From: Neoceratodus forsteri | Lineage: Eukaryota; Chordata; Ceratodontiformes; Ceratodontidae | Assembly: GCA_016271365.2 (NCBI GenBank) | Contig: CM057459.1 | Location: forward strand, 492,975,501 to 493,039,500 | Direction of reading: 5' to 3' | DNA: 64,000 nucleotides | In this document: positions 1 to 11,830 of the stretch, piece by piece | Layout: each line of letters begins with the position of its first letter | How positions within the stretch are numbered: the first letter of the stretch is position 1 | Position numbers and translations under genes: made by a program | Notes under the pieces: model-generated | What the model was told of the DNA's origin: nothing | Databases searched by the model: none | The model's input: the letters and a program-made list of their open reading frames with translations, nothing else

Positions 1-621
1 TTCAAATGTGAGCTTATATACACACTCACCAGATTTGCTATGTGTTCTTGAATGCAAGGGCTGCCATTCCACATTGTTAAAACAGCATGGTCACCCACCC
101 TGCTATCACTTCCTCCTTTAAAAGGAGTGAGAACTCCCACAACCAGGTTGAGCAGACCGATGATGCACAAAGCTTCACCATGTAAGAGACTGCAGTGCAT
201 CTTCAAGGTCAAAGCACAATGACATCATGTGTGACCTTGTTTATGTGGGTGGTTGGTTGTCTTAGAAAACAGACAAAACCCCTCTCAGGCCAACAAAGCT
301 AGGCATGCACCAAGTTAGCTGCCAGGGGCTCTTGGGGGTATTCAAATCACTTTCACCATTAGGTGAGCAAATAGACCTACTTTTGCCTAACAATAAAATG
401 GGACATTGTGGTAAACACTCCTTTGGGCTGTATCAGATTCTAAGGAGTTTTGTCTGAATCACTTCTCTTGCTGCCATCACTTGGATATAACATGAAAATA
501 CCTGTGTCCTTCTCAGGGACCTGAAAGTTCAAACAAAATAATATTTGTTAGTATGCTCTTCAGATGGCAGACTATAAACAGAGAATATTCACTTTGCTCT
601 GTAAAGAATTACCTTTGCAAT
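1..621. other. No gene recognised; left flank of an L1 insertion
   Basis: I see no coding pattern or recognisable repeat here. It is host DNA up to the left target-site copy of the LINE that begins at 639. Confidence 0.4.
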
Positions 622-625
622 AAGA

Positions 626-949
626 ATGCTCAGCCACTTCCGTGGAACGAGACAAGGATGTCCATTGAGTCCCCTTTGTTTTTTATTCACCATAGAGATT
701 CTCAATATAGCATTGTGTCAGCACCTGGATATACATGACATTCTAGTTAATGGTCAGTCATTCCCTACTTTACTTTATGTAGATGATTTGCTCCTAATGC
801 TGTCTAGAGTGAACGTTTCTTTACCCAATGTCTGGGAGGTCATCGATGCCTTTAGTGCAATCGCCAGTTTAAAGGTAAATTGGGCTGAAACAGAAATATT
901 GCTGCTTAATAAGGTTGGCCTCAAATGGACCTCCATGCAACCACAATAA
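626..949 (+). pseudogene. L1/Tx1 reverse transcriptase fragment
   Basis: This open stretch encodes the middle of an L1-clade reverse transcriptase. It shows GTRQGCPLSPLC (motif preceding the catalytic box), LYVDDLLLM (catalytic YxDD with the usual Ala replaced by Val), and a KVNWAETE-like block matching the conserved G.K.N..K.E region. The first codons (626-638) lie in the target-site duplication, so the fragment really starts at 639 and no true start codon exists. The endonuclease and N-terminal RT motifs are absent because the copy is 5'-truncated. Confidence 0.75.
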
Positions 950-1268
950 TTAAAATGGTCACCTGAAGGCATTGAATATGTGGGCATGCATATCTCCAGT
1001 AAGCCACAAGAAATATGCTATGTGAACATACAGGATTTTCTTGGAGATATGGATGAGAACATGAACAGATGGATGAAATTTCTTCTGTGTCTTCCCAGTA
1101 AGATTGCTTTTGTTAAAATGATGATTTTCCCATAGTTGTTTTATCATTTAAGCAATCTAGCAATGCCTATACCCTAGGATTGTGGAATAATAATAGACAA
1201 GATGTTCTTGAATTTCATCTGGGAAGGTAAAGAAACTGGGTGTTGCCTACAGGGCAAAGAAAAATTTG

Positions 1269-2158
1269 ACATCTGCAGCTCACTTGTCATTGGCCAGAGG
1301 TGTGCTGCTCCCTTCACTTAGCTATGGCCTTCTCCTGTTCGCTAGCACCTCCAAGGTCCACCTTGCTCAGTGGAACATGACCTACAACAACATTTGTTGC
1401 TTTGCCTTGGCAGACCCACATCTCACCCATCATTGTAAATTATACAACAAACTGGGCTGGCTTTCCCCAGCCAATCACTTAAAATATGGGTTGGGCTGCT
1501 TCGTAGGAAAGGTGCTCAGAACCAGCACCCCTCTGGGGCTGGCACAGCTTCTCAAGCCTGCTGAATCCTCCTCCTACTCCCTCAGGTCTCAGGGTCCTGG
1601 GGTGCTCAAAGTTTCTTATACTTGAACCCTAATGGGGGATAGGAACTTTGCTACATGTGCTCCGAGGCTATGGAACTCCCTTCCTGACCACGTACATTCC
1701 TCCCCCTCCCACCTGAGTCTCCAGAATTCCCTGTGGGAGCACTTGAAACTGTCCTCTGTGTGTGGGTGTCCCAAGCCGCCTTAACCAGGTCTCCAAATTG
1801 GTCTCATCCAACCCACTGCCCACTGTCCTTTAACTCTGGGAAGCATGTGATTGCTTGCTATCTTCTTATGAATTATGTGGCACTGGTAAAAGGGTCACTT
1901 ATACATTGTAATTGCCATTGAATGTCTTCGTCTATTTATTCCGTATGTACATGTATATTTTGCCTATTACTGCTCACTGTAGACTATCTATGTTCATCTA
2001 GCTCTCTTGTGACTCTGTACATTGCCCCTCTTGTTGTTATGTACCTTGTTTGAACTTGTATTTTCATTGTACTCTCCCGGGTCGTACCTGAAAATAGGCA
2101 TGCAGCTTGTCTAGTGTACCTACCTGGTCAACAAACGCTAAATAAGTAAATAAATAAC
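1269..2158 (+). mobile_element. 5'-truncated Rex/L2-like LINE nested in the L1 copy
   Basis: The frame at 1266-1625 encodes the C-terminal part of a LINE ORF2 (LPSLSYGLLLF, then a block with LTHHCKLYNKLGWLSP). The same block recurs in the minus-strand LINE at 20668-23058 (DYGIIIYG, LTHTCDLY), so the two are one family. A 3' UTR follows and ends in an AAATAAGTAAATAAATAA tail near 2141-2158. Short ATTTG/ATTTTG sequences at the two junctions (about 1264 and 2159) could be a short target-site duplication. The clade is uncertain (Rex1, L2 or relative). Confidence 0.7.
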
Positions 2159-3748
2159 ATTTTGGTAGGAAATTACTAAGAGCACCAGGCTCTCAGGGTG
2201 GTTGGAATATACCCTGGCTCTGGGATTATCATGCATATCATATTCTTAAACAGGCATTACACTGGTTACATCCAATATCTGCAAATACCCCTTTGTGGGT
2301 TGAAATAGAACAAGTTATCTCAAGTGATACCCCTTTGGCTACGGTGCTTAGAGTCCCCACCCCCCGATCCTGATCACCTTACGCTTTCCATCCAATTTTC
2401 CAGGCAGACTTTGAAAATTTTTTTCAAAATGTTAGGCTGGCATTCTAGTTACTTGGGTCCTTATGAACCTCAATGGAAAAATCCCAGGATACAGATGGAG
2501 ACGTTCTCAGATATACTGAAGTACCTTGGCCTCTAAGGGCATTTATTTGCTGAGATACCTGATTGATCCAGGGAGTGGACTGCTGCATTCATTTCAGCAA
2601 CTACAAAATGGTTATGGACTGCCAGCCTGTGACCTCTGGCAATATTTTCAATTGTGACATGCCCTCACATCATGGCTTTTAAAAGATCTTAAGATAATAT
2701 CAATGGAATTAAGAAATCATTTACAAAAATGGTTCAAGATATCTAAAGGTCATACTAGCATTATATATAAGCTCCTACAAAAAATGTGTCTCCCAGATTT
2801 GAAGCCTCATCAAGTAAAATGGGCTGATGACCTACAGGAGTCATTGGAGGCCAAGAATTCATCCAGCTGCTGGGTTGAAGCACATCGGGCTTCTCCTGAC
2901 CAGAAATTACAGCTTATGCAAAAGAAGATATGGACTTGATGGTATAGGACACCAGACAAATTAGTTCAGATGGGCCTGTCTGCGTCCACTGAGTATTGAA
3001 GATGTGGTAAGGATTCAGGCACATTATATCATATACTCTGGGGATGTGCATTATTAAGAGAGTGGTGGTCAGGCATTTTTACTATGCTACAACAAATCTT
3101 ACAAATCCCCTAACCTCACTCCCACAGCTTTTGGATTTTGAGAGATCCAATGTTGTTAGAGTTGCAAGCCATGCAGGTTAAAGCTGTCCTTTATGCAGTG
3201 GCACTGGAGGCCAAATGGCTTCTTCTTCACAGGAAGACTTCTACTCTTCCTTCACAAACTCAATTGATGCAAGCACTGAGCAGCCTCTTATCAGCAAGAG
3301 TTGTACTGGAGAAGGAAAGCAATTCCTAAATTTTATAGGACATGGTATTCTTGGTTAAGTCAAGCTGAGGTGATGATCTGTGACTTTGTTTAAGCCCTGT
3401 TACATTCAACCAGTTACTAAGCCAGTAGTGGGTTTTCTGATTTTCTTCTCACAGGATGTCTGTATTATTATTGGCTTTGCTCGGTAACCGTCCCGAAAAA
3501 GATGTTGCTGTAATTGAGCAAAAAATTAATGACCTTGTTATTCATTTTGGATTGATATACAGTCATTTTGATAGAATCATTCAGAGTGCATATGTACTAT
3601 ATGTTTGCAACTTACTGTTTTTCAACATACAGAATACTACTATAAGACTGTTGACTATGGAGGTTATTCCTCACTAATGCTGCTTGTTATTTGTACTCGT
3701 TGTCCAGTACAATAAAATGTTTATATACAAAAAGAATGCTCAGCCACT

Positions 3749-3999
3749 GGTACTGTTAAAACAGATTTTTACTACTAAATCTACTAGTAGTAGTAAAACT
3801 TTTTTTTCTGCAGGAAGACATGTCATTTAGGTTCTGCAACCCAGTTTTTAAGACAGCCCTGTCAATATCTAAGTTACCTATACATATCCTTATTATAACA
3901 TCAACATAGATAAAGATACAAAATGCACTACACACTTATGGGACATGAGCTTCAAAAACCAACTACTAAAAGTCCATCTTAATACAAATTATGTAATCT
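3749..3999. other. No feature recognised
   Basis: AT-rich flank to the right of the L1 target-site copy. I see only a short run of ACTAGTAGTAGTA and no coding signal. Confidence 0.4.
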
Positions 4000-4320
4000 T
4001 AAAATAGATTGGAACTACCACTAATATCTAACTATAACATTACAGCTTTCAAAATGCATAACATTCTGTCTATGAACTGTTTATTTGCAGTACGGTATAA
4101 TAAATCCCCATATGTTAGAACTGGTACTATCAGTTGTTTGGCCACTTTTTTTCACTCATTCCTACTCAAACATTTAGTAGTTTTATGTAAAGCATCTATT
4201 CTTTTAGTTACCCTTTCTATCAATGTTTTTATGTGCTCACCGAAAGACATATGGGCATCAAACATAACTCCCAAGTAGTAGTTCTGTTTAACCTGTTCCA
4301 ACAAATGCTACAAGACATTA
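4000..4320 (-). pseudogene. LINE ORF2 C-terminal fragment
   Basis: Read on the minus strand this contains YLGVMFDAHMSFGEHI, followed by a helix-rich stretch and LIVPVLTYGDLLY. These correspond to the conserved post-RT region of jockey/CR1/L2/Rex-type LINEs (LGV.LD..L.F..HI, then P.L.YG...Y). At least one stop interrupts it. Neither the 5' end nor a 3' tail is clear. Confidence 0.6.
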
Positions 4321-4329
4321 CAATCAGGA

Positions 4330-5310
4330 TATGTGCAGCAAACAAAAAGATATACTGTACATATTTACAGGAAAGAACAATAAACAGTTTAAATGGGTAG
4401 TTTTCTTACAGCATAACTCACAATCTGGTCTCACACTATAATCTATATTTACCTGCCAGCAAACTTGAAAGAAACATTTATTAAGCCTATTATTTCCTCA
4501 CTCAGATAAGCTAGCTATGAAAGCAGAGCCCTCTTTCCTCTTGGGACATTTACCAAGAGACAGACCCCAGGTCCTCTTCAAAGGATGCAGGACATCAGAA
4601 AGAGAGAGAGTTGCTGGTAAAATTATCCTATTTATGTACTCAGAATTGTAGGATGGAACCTCTACAGTGACAGCCCTCTTCAGTATTCCCCATCCACATA
4701 CAGTAAGTGCATGGTGCATGTGTGTGTGTGAGTGTGTGTGTGTGTGTGTGTATGATTATGTCTGCCTGACTGAATTGTCCTTTCCCAACTAGCAACATCC
4801 TCACTGCTTGATTACACCTCTGAAAGCTATCCCCAAGGTTTTATGACATCCTCTTGTCTTATTGTTAGAATGTGGGAACTCCACACTTGCAAGCTCCCTC
4901 ACATTTTTTATTACTTTATTTCTTAGCTGCTCAGGATGCCTCTGTGGGAAAAGTAGCACTCTCACAGCTGGCAACTGGTTTTCCCTCTAAGTTTCCCAGG
5001 ATAACTGCTGGGACATGTGACCTGAACTTCATTTTGTTTGCCCTATGCCATTGTGATCATAGAATGATTTACATGAGAATAAGCAGAAAAGAAAATAATG
5101 ACAACAAAAAGAGATTACATTAAAATTGTCACATTCCCGTTACATCTCTCCTCCCCAAAAAATGAAGGCTTGTCTCTTTTGTGTGACCTCTAGGGAAGTG
5201 CCTAAAGTATCATGCCATGCACTTAGCCCAGTTTAGACAACCCATCCACATGGGCATTTTGAAAACCACTGTGGTGCTGGATGATCATGTTATATGGCTA
5301 CAATACTAAA
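4330..5310. other. No gene recognised; (TG)n microsatellite at about 4718-4752
   Basis: Apart from a TG-repeat tract at about 4718-4752, interrupted once by GAG, I see no coding signal or repeat boundary here. Confidence 0.4.
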
Positions 5311-5312
5311 TT

Positions 5313-7010
5313 CTAGTGCAGTAATTTTGTATTTTGCCCACTAGTCATATGGAGTTGAGTATGGTCTTGCTTAATCCCCCCTGGTGCCCTGTAAGGGAAC
5401 AGCCACAATGGCATTTGGGTTCCAGTGTCCACGAGGTGTTCCTCCATCATGTTGTACACCTGTTTCCCTGTGAACATTTCTCTAAATGCTCTCAGCACCA
5501 TCCTCATCTCCTCTGGCTGGGCTAGTGTCAGCGTCCCTGGGAGGGTGATGTTATCCACTGAAGATCCCTCCTGTGCCTCCACATAGTTATACACCAGGGA
5601 ATAAGCCTCATTTTCCTCTTCTGGGGTACTCCACAGAGTGAGGACCATTTCCTTTGTATCATAGTAGGGCTTCATCATGTTAACATGATACACTCTCTAC
5701 CTGCACCTCCTGTCAGGTATTTCTAACACATACAGTAATTGACCTCATTCACCTTCCTGATTATGGAGAATGGACTTTCCCAGGCTGCCTGCAATTTATT
5801 TTGTTGGACTGGGATGCGTACCATCACTCATTGTCCAACTTTGTACTCTCAGGCTCTGGCCCCACAGTCATATCAGGCTTTCTGTTGCTGTTGTGTAGTG
5901 GCTAAGTGCTTCTGGGAGAGCCCAATGAACTCCTAAAACCAGGTCCTGAAGTTCAAGGTATGTTCCATAATAGATTCCTCTTGGGAGGCAATGTCACCCT
6001 CCCATTCATCCCAAACTAAATCTAGGGGCCCCTTCATCCAGTGATCAGACAGGAGCTCGAAGTGTGCGAACCATATAGACTCTGTGGGACTTCCCTGTAA
6101 GCAAACAGGAGATGGGGAAAATACTTTTTCTACTCCCTCTTGTGCCAGTCAGCAAATGACCAGATCACAGTTTTCAGGAACTCGTTGAAGCACTTTACCA
6201 GGTCATTAGTTTGGGGGTGATAGGGTGAGACATTGAATTATTTCACCCCACATTTCTCCCACAGACAAACCATACATGACAATATGAAATTCATCCCCTA
6301 GTCTGATAAAATCTCCTGGGGAAATCCCACTCACTTAAAGATTCCCAGGAGTTCATATTCAACTTTCTCTGCCTTAATGAAGGACATAACCACCGCCTCA
6401 GGGTACCTGGTTACATAGTCCATGGCAACCATTATGTACCTTTTGCCCATGTATCTTGAGATGCCCAAGGGCCCACTATGTCTATGGATACCCACTTAAA
6501 GGATTCATCAATAATAGACAGAGGCATTAAAGCTGCTTTAGCCTTGTCCCACACCTTTCCCGCCTCTGGTACTGTGGACACATCTGACAGTAATTTGCCA
6601 CATCTATGTACATACTAGGCCAAAAGAAATTATTGGCAAGCCACTATTTTGTGCAGCTAAAATTCAGGTGGCCTGAAAAAGGGCTGTCATGGTCTGTGGC
6701 CAAAAGCTGCTAGCAGGGACTATCAGCTGATGGAATACCTCTCCCTCTAGCCTCCTCTGTGATATACACTCCCTGTGCAACAGCCCATTCTCCTAGTAAA
6801 CTAACTTTTTACTCCCGAGAGTCAGCAGCACTAATGGCTGTCTTTCTAAGTTTCCATAGGGAAGAATCAGACAGCTGAGCGCTGCCCAGCTTTTCCCATC
6901 TGACCTTCCCAAATTCCACTTCAATAGGAAATATGCCCATGGATGAGATCTGCTTGTTTTGCAGCTGGGGCTCAGGCCTGATATTGCACGCTAGTTACTT
7001 AACCACAACA
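5313..7010 (-). pseudogene. Ty3/Gypsy pol remnant, integrase followed by RT start (Gmr1-like order)
   Basis: On the minus strand, from high to low coordinates, I read an integrase-type zinc region (CQMCPQYQ near 6590), pieces of the integrase core (short traces of a YIMVA.D-type strand and of an FHIVM region), an SPFELL-like block, and the integrase C-terminal signature YHVNMMKPYY near 5670-5690. About 50 residues later comes TLPGTLTLAQPEEMRMVLRA and a PYRAP block typical of the very start of a Gypsy reverse transcriptase. Integrase before RT is the order known for Gmr1-like Ty3/Gypsy elements. Only the last 126 codons are open; the rest carries many stops and shifts. RT motifs beyond the first block are missing, and the CR1 fragment beginning at 7012 cuts the other side. 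No LTR is seen. Confidence 0.7.
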
Positions 7011-7011
7011 G

Positions 7012-8206
7012 AAACATAGAAACATAGAATTTGATGGCAGATAAGGACCGCTTAGCCCACCTAGTCTCCTCATTTCCCTACCCAATGGATAAGTTGCAGA
7101 TCCTAGTTAACCAACAACCTACTTTCTCCTACCCCCACTAGAATTGCCTTATGTCGGTCCCATGCATTCTTGAATTCCCCCACTGGTTTTGACTCTATGG
7201 CTGCCTCAGGAAGGATGTTCCATGCATCCACATCCCTCTCCATGAAAAAATGCTTCCTCACATTACCTATGAGCCATCCCCCCCTCTATCTTCAAATTGT
7301 GTCCCCTTGTTCTTGCACATCTCTTTCTTCTGAAAGATGCTACCCTCTTGGACTTTATTGATTCCCTTCAGGTACTTGAAAGTTTCTATCATGTCCCCTA
7401 TCTCCCTCCTTTCCTTGAGAGTATACATATTAAGCTCCTTTAGTTTCTCTTTGTATGTTTTATGGTGCAGACCCTGCACCATTTTAGTAGCCCTCCTCTG
7501 GACAGCCTCCATCCTGTCTATATCCTTGTGGAGATGGGGTCTCCAGAACTGCATGCAGTACTCCAGATGGGGTCTCACCAACTGTCTGTACAGAGGGATA
7601 ATAACTTCCTGTTTTCTACTGGTGATGCCTCTCCCTGTGCATCCCAATATCCCCCTAGCCCTCCTTACTGCCTTCTCACATTATTTGCCCACCTTTAGGC
7701 AATCTGAAATGACTACCCCCAGGTCCCTTTCCATTTTTGTTGTTAGTATCTCACCCCCCCATTGTGTACTCTTCACCTGGGTTTTTGTTGCCCAGGTGCA
7801 TTACTTTGCACTTCTTTGCGTTGAATCTAAGCTGCCATACATTTGACCATTCCTCCAACCTTGCCAAGTCCATTCTCATCCTTTCCACCCCACCTTGTGT
7901 ATCAACCATGTTGCAGATCTTTGTGTCGTCTGCAAAGACACATACTTTTCCTTCCTATCCCTCTGCAATGTCACTTATAAAGACATTAAAGAGGACCGGT
8001 CCCAGTACTGAACCCTGTGGTACCCCGCTAGTAATCCCCCTTTCTTCAGAGTTGGCTCCGTTTATTATTACCCTCTGCATCCTGTTATCCAGCCAATTTT
8101 TTACCCAGGCTACCACTTTGGGACCCACTCCAAGGCTGGCTAACTTATATATTAATCTTTTGTGTGGGACTGTGTTAAATGCCGTGCTAAAGTCTAGGTG
8201 GTATAG
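7012..8206 (-). mobile_element. CR1 LINE fragment (RT to 3' end)
   Basis: The minus strand reads from the RT palm ([35 protein letters not shown]) through the thumb (WQLRFNAKKCKVMHLGNKNPG) to the CR1 C-terminus, open at 7647-7267 (REVIIPLYRQLVRPHLEYCM and so on). It ends at 7012 with the CR1 3' hallmark, tandem GAAACATA before a GGCAGATAAGGACC block. Stops break it between RT and C-terminus. It lies head to head with another CR1 fragment from about 8210, each being 5'-truncated near the same point. Confidence 0.85.
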
Positions 8207-8209
8207 TGT

Positions 8210-9975
8210 GGATCAGGAAACCTTGGGGAAGGGGTTGGGTACTGTGCAGAAAAAGACCAAGAAAAAGTTAACATTTTAAAGAAATACTTCTGCTCAGTAT
8301 TCACAGTGGTAGGGTTGGATGGCAAACATGCATTAAGAGGCACCTGGAGAAGGAGTGAGTGGATTGCAAGTCCATTTACAGAAGAGAGAATCCATCCAGG
8401 GTTGGAAGCCCTAAAGAAAAAGAAGGCAATGAGGCCACAGGATCCACCCAAGGGTACTAAAGATATTGAGCATCAAGATAACCACACCTCTGGCAACACT
8501 ATTCAGTATCTCATTGGAGATGAGGGAGTGGATCCAGAGGACTGAGGGAGGGCTGATGTGGTCCCTCTGCACAAGAGTGACAGCAGAGATGAGGCTAGCA
8601 ACTTCAAACCAGTCAGGCTCACAGTGGTGAGGAAATTAATTGAATCCCTGCTGAAGGAGAGACTAACAAAGTACCTGGAGGCAGATGTGCTGATGGACAG
8701 CTGGCAGCACAGCTTCACAGTGGATAAGTCATGTCAAACAAATCTCATAGATTTCTTTGACTGGGTAACTAGGGTGGTGGTGGATCAGGGGAGGGTAGTG
8801 GATGTGACCTATTTGAACTTTAGTAAGGCCTTTGACACTGTACCACACAGGAGGCTGATAAAGAAACTTTGCAGCCTTGTAATGGGGGAGAAGGAGGTGA
8901 GCTGGATATCACACTGGTTGAAGGATAGGAGGCAGAGGGCGGTGGTACATGGCTGTCATTTAGATGATGAGACAGTGACCAGTAGAGTACCACAGGGATC
9001 AGTTATAGGTACTATCCTCTTCAATGACTTCATAAGTAATATCACTGAGGAACTAGAGGGGAAGGTGCATCTATTTGCAGATGACACAAAAATCTGCAAC
9101 AGGGTGGACACCCAGGATGTGGTGAAAAGAATGCAAAGGAATCTCAGGAAACTAGAGGTGCAATTTAGGGAGTGGCAGCTGGGTTTCAGTGCCAAAATGA
9201 ATGAAGTCTTGGACCTGGGGCAGGGAAACCCAGGGGCTGTGTATAAGGTGGGTTACCAAGCAGTAGAGTGACCATAGGATGATCATGTCTGATGATTTCA
9301 AGGTGGCAGGGCAGTGCTGCCATGCAGTAAACAAGGCAAGACAGATGCTGGGGTGTATAGGAAGGGGAATTTCTAGCAGGATAATTGAGGTGGTGTTGCC
9401 TCTGTATTGCATACTTGGGCGACCTCACATGGAGTACTGTGTCCAGTTTGGGAGACCACAACTATGCAAGGATATCAAAGGGGGGGGTGGATGTAGTCCA
9501 AAGGAGGTCTAACAAAATGATATAGGAGTTGCACAAGAAACCATATGAGGAATGGTTGTGAGAACTCAACATGTACTCCCTGGTGGAGAGGAGATCAAGT
9601 GGGGATGTAATTGAGATCTATGAGTTCCTCACAGAGGAGAAGAAAGGACAGTAGGGGAGTCTCTTTCACAGGAAAAGGAGCACCAGAACACAGGGGCATG
9701 CTATGAAGTATGGGGGAGTGATAGTTTATGAAGGATGTGAGGAAATACTTCTTTACAGAAAGGGTGTGGAACAGCCTGCCAGAAGAGTTCGTAGGGGTGA
9801 AGACAGTGGGTAGCTTCAAACATGTGTGGTATAGGCACATGTGCATAATAAATAGAGGTAAGAGATGCAAGATGGCCACCTGTTACTAAATAGAATCCAG
9901 GTTGTAGTGATAGAAGGGAAAATGGAGCAGATGGCATAGGCCTACTGATCCTTTTCTTCTGACACATTCTGTTTC
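8210..9975 (+). mobile_element. CR1 LINE fragment (pre-RT linker to 3' end)
   Basis: This plus-strand copy begins in the linker before RT (KYFCSVF-like and GIHPRVLK-like pieces, shifted). It runs through the RT open at 8558-9271 (CQTNLIDFFDWVT, NFSKAFDTVPH, RVPQGSVIGTILFN, LFADDTKICN), then the C-terminal domain near 9300-9800 (QMLGCIGRGISSR, LPLYCILGRPHMEYC). The 3' UTR fades out near 9975 in a diverged end. At 8900-9200 it differs clearly from the minus-strand copy beside it, so the two are separate insertions and not one element with an inverted 5' part. Confidence 0.8.
8558..9271 (+). pseudogene. CR1 reverse transcriptase domain, long open frame
   Basis: This 237-codon frame covers nearly the whole RT fingers and palm. 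Visible motifs are TVVRKLIESLLKERL, CQTNLIDFFDWVT, YLNFSKAFDTVPH, VPQGSVIGTILFNDFI, and FADD as the catalytic box. The first Met is internal to ORF2 and not a real start. The upstream linker and downstream thumb lie in other frames, so the parent ORF2 is broken. Confidence 0.75.
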
Positions 9976-11459
9976 TAACATGCATGATACTGTCCACTTC
10001 CTGCTTGAACTTTCTCTGCCTATACCAACAACCTGCTGTCAGCAAGGGCAGTCACAGAACAGGCAATGCATCACCCCCCCAACCCTGGAGGCTGGGCACC
10101 TCTGTGGGGATGCCTCATCAACATTTTGTCAGCCCATAGTGCTGGACCAGTCTCAAAGTGTGAACCAATCACAGTGCTATCCCCTAAAAATTACTTCAAT
10201 TATCTAAAATTTCGTTTGAAGACATTCAGTTCATCAAATGCTTCTTTGTTCTTCTGTTAACTACTCAATCAGTGAACTATCCTGTTTTATTTAGAGACAC
10301 CATCAATCTGTTTTGCATCATTATATTTGGGGTTAAGTAGGCAGTTTAATGTTAAATCCCAATTTTTGTGCTTTAATAGTTTCGCAACCAAGCAGATTTG
10401 CACAACATTTTGCTTGTGAGGTCTTGTGGGACAGCTCACTTGATTTGGCAAGTTTTGTTCTGGTCGGATGTGCAGGTTCTGAGTTGCAGATAGTGAAAAA
10501 ATATTAAAAAATTGCTGGGGTTTTTTCGTCATTGCCTTGTGCTCAGACAGTGTGGAATTTTGGTCTGAAAATTTTAGGGTTGAAAGGGCTTGGCTGACAG
10601 ATGTGCCATTCCTTGGTTTGATGAAAGAATATTTATCCATTGCAAAGTTATTACATTTTCAAATTTCAGTTTCTGAGTATGCTCAGTAAGCACTTCAAGA
10701 AAAATGTTTGGAATGAAAGAAGAATTTGGTCCATACAAAAAGGATCCTTTTCCATATGGGTCAATCCTTTTTCATGAGAAAAAAAATAATTTTTCATTTG
10801 CCACAATCTTGTTTCAGTTTAAAAAAAATGTCAAAACCCATAAAAATGATATTCTGCAGAGACTAACACATGTATCTTGCTCCTCTGGACCCCGTTTGGT
10901 GGATTCTGCGCTTTAACTGTTGGAAAAATGAGCCCCAAATGTGTTTCTGTTTTCATTTTTTTTCCTGTTTTGTGACTTATTTATGCTTTCCTTTTCATAT
11001 GCCATTTTTTGTTTATATGAAAAAGGATCCTTACATATGGGAAAATATTTTGGACTTGGTTATTTTATTGCGTTTTTCATATAACCTTTTTTGTTCAAAC
11101 GAAAAAGGATCCCCTCATACAGAAATAGATTTTGGATTTAGTTTTTTTGCTATTCTTTTTTCATTTCAAGTGACCCTTTTTCATGTCCTTTTTTCATTTG
11201 ATACAGAAATGGATTCCTACAAATGCAAAAAGGATTTTGCAGTTAATTCTTTGCCCCATTTGAGGTTGCAGAACCCAGAACTGCATCAAAATGTTGATTT
11301 CTGTGCTGATTTATATATGAATGCACAGGGTTTTCTCACTAATTACAGAATAATACATAAAACCCTCTTAAACGATCTTGGGGCTAAACAAAAATATACT
11401 AAAATTCCAATTTGCAAATTCCCATAGCAAAATATGGGAATTTGCACAAGTCATAATAA
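9976..11459. other. AT-rich region without recognised genes; scattered AAAAAGGATCC motifs
   Basis: No protein family is recognisable. From about 10700 to 11240 the stretch is rich in TTTTCAT and AAAAAGGATCC motifs (10737, 11020 and 11102, plus a variant near 11228), mixed with reverse-complement versions. It looks like an old, irregular repeat. Long frames here (for example 10870-11427) are low in complexity and I do not call them genes. Confidence 0.35.
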
Positions 11460-11830
11460 ATCCCTCTTTTTCCCTGGTGTCTAGCAGTATCTCCCACCCT
11501 CCGATCGATGTCCCTATATTTTTTTAATGCTTCCCTGGTGTCTAGTAGCAGCCCCCCCACTCTCTGACCACCATCCACAATCTTTACCTAGTGTCTAGTG
11601 GCACACTCACCCTCTGATCACCATCTCCATAATGACTGAATCTTTCCCTGGTGTCTAATTGCTCCCCACACCCTCCAGTCACCATCCCTGCTAATATTTT
11701 GTCTTTCCCTGACCTCTAGTGCCACCCCACCTCCGTTCGCCATCCCCATTAATATTTTGTCTTCCCCTGGTGTCTAGTGGCATCTCTCACCCTCTTATTA
11801 CCTTCCTGTCTGAAATACAGAAAACTGTCC
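11460..11830. repeat. Tandem repeat of about 60 bp, roughly six units
   Basis: Units start with variants of CCCTGGTGTCTAGTGG and continue with CACCCTCTGATCACCATC, recurring every 58-66 bases with substantial divergence. The same CCTGGTGTCTAGTGG motif recurs in both arms of the foldback element at 13905-15385. Confidence 0.75.

Larger units (their letters stand above)
622..3748 (+). mobile_element. 5'-truncated L1/Tx1-type LINE with 17-bp target-site duplication
   Basis: The 17-bp string AAGAATGCTCAGCCACT occurs at 622-638 and again at 3732-3748, bracketing the insert. The right copy follows an AATAAA-containing A-rich tail, as expected for target-primed reverse transcription. The insert starts inside the reverse transcriptase domain at 639 (GTRQGCPLSP, then LYVDDLLL as the catalytic YxDD box near 775). 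From about 2160 it continues as degraded ORF2 C-terminus, including a zinc-like CGKDSGTLYHILWGC stretch near 3000-3050. Stops and shifts are frequent, so it is a dead copy. A second LINE interrupts it at about 1269-2158. Confidence 0.85.

Noticed and set aside
7012..9975. One CR1 insertion with an inverted 5' part (twin priming)
   Set aside because: Both pieces contain RT, C-terminus and a 3' end, so they overlap in coverage and must be two insertions.
10870..11427. 185-codon frame
   Set aside because: Phe-rich, low complexity, composed of the TTTTCAT and AAAAAGGATCC words of an AT-rich repeat; no start context or domain.
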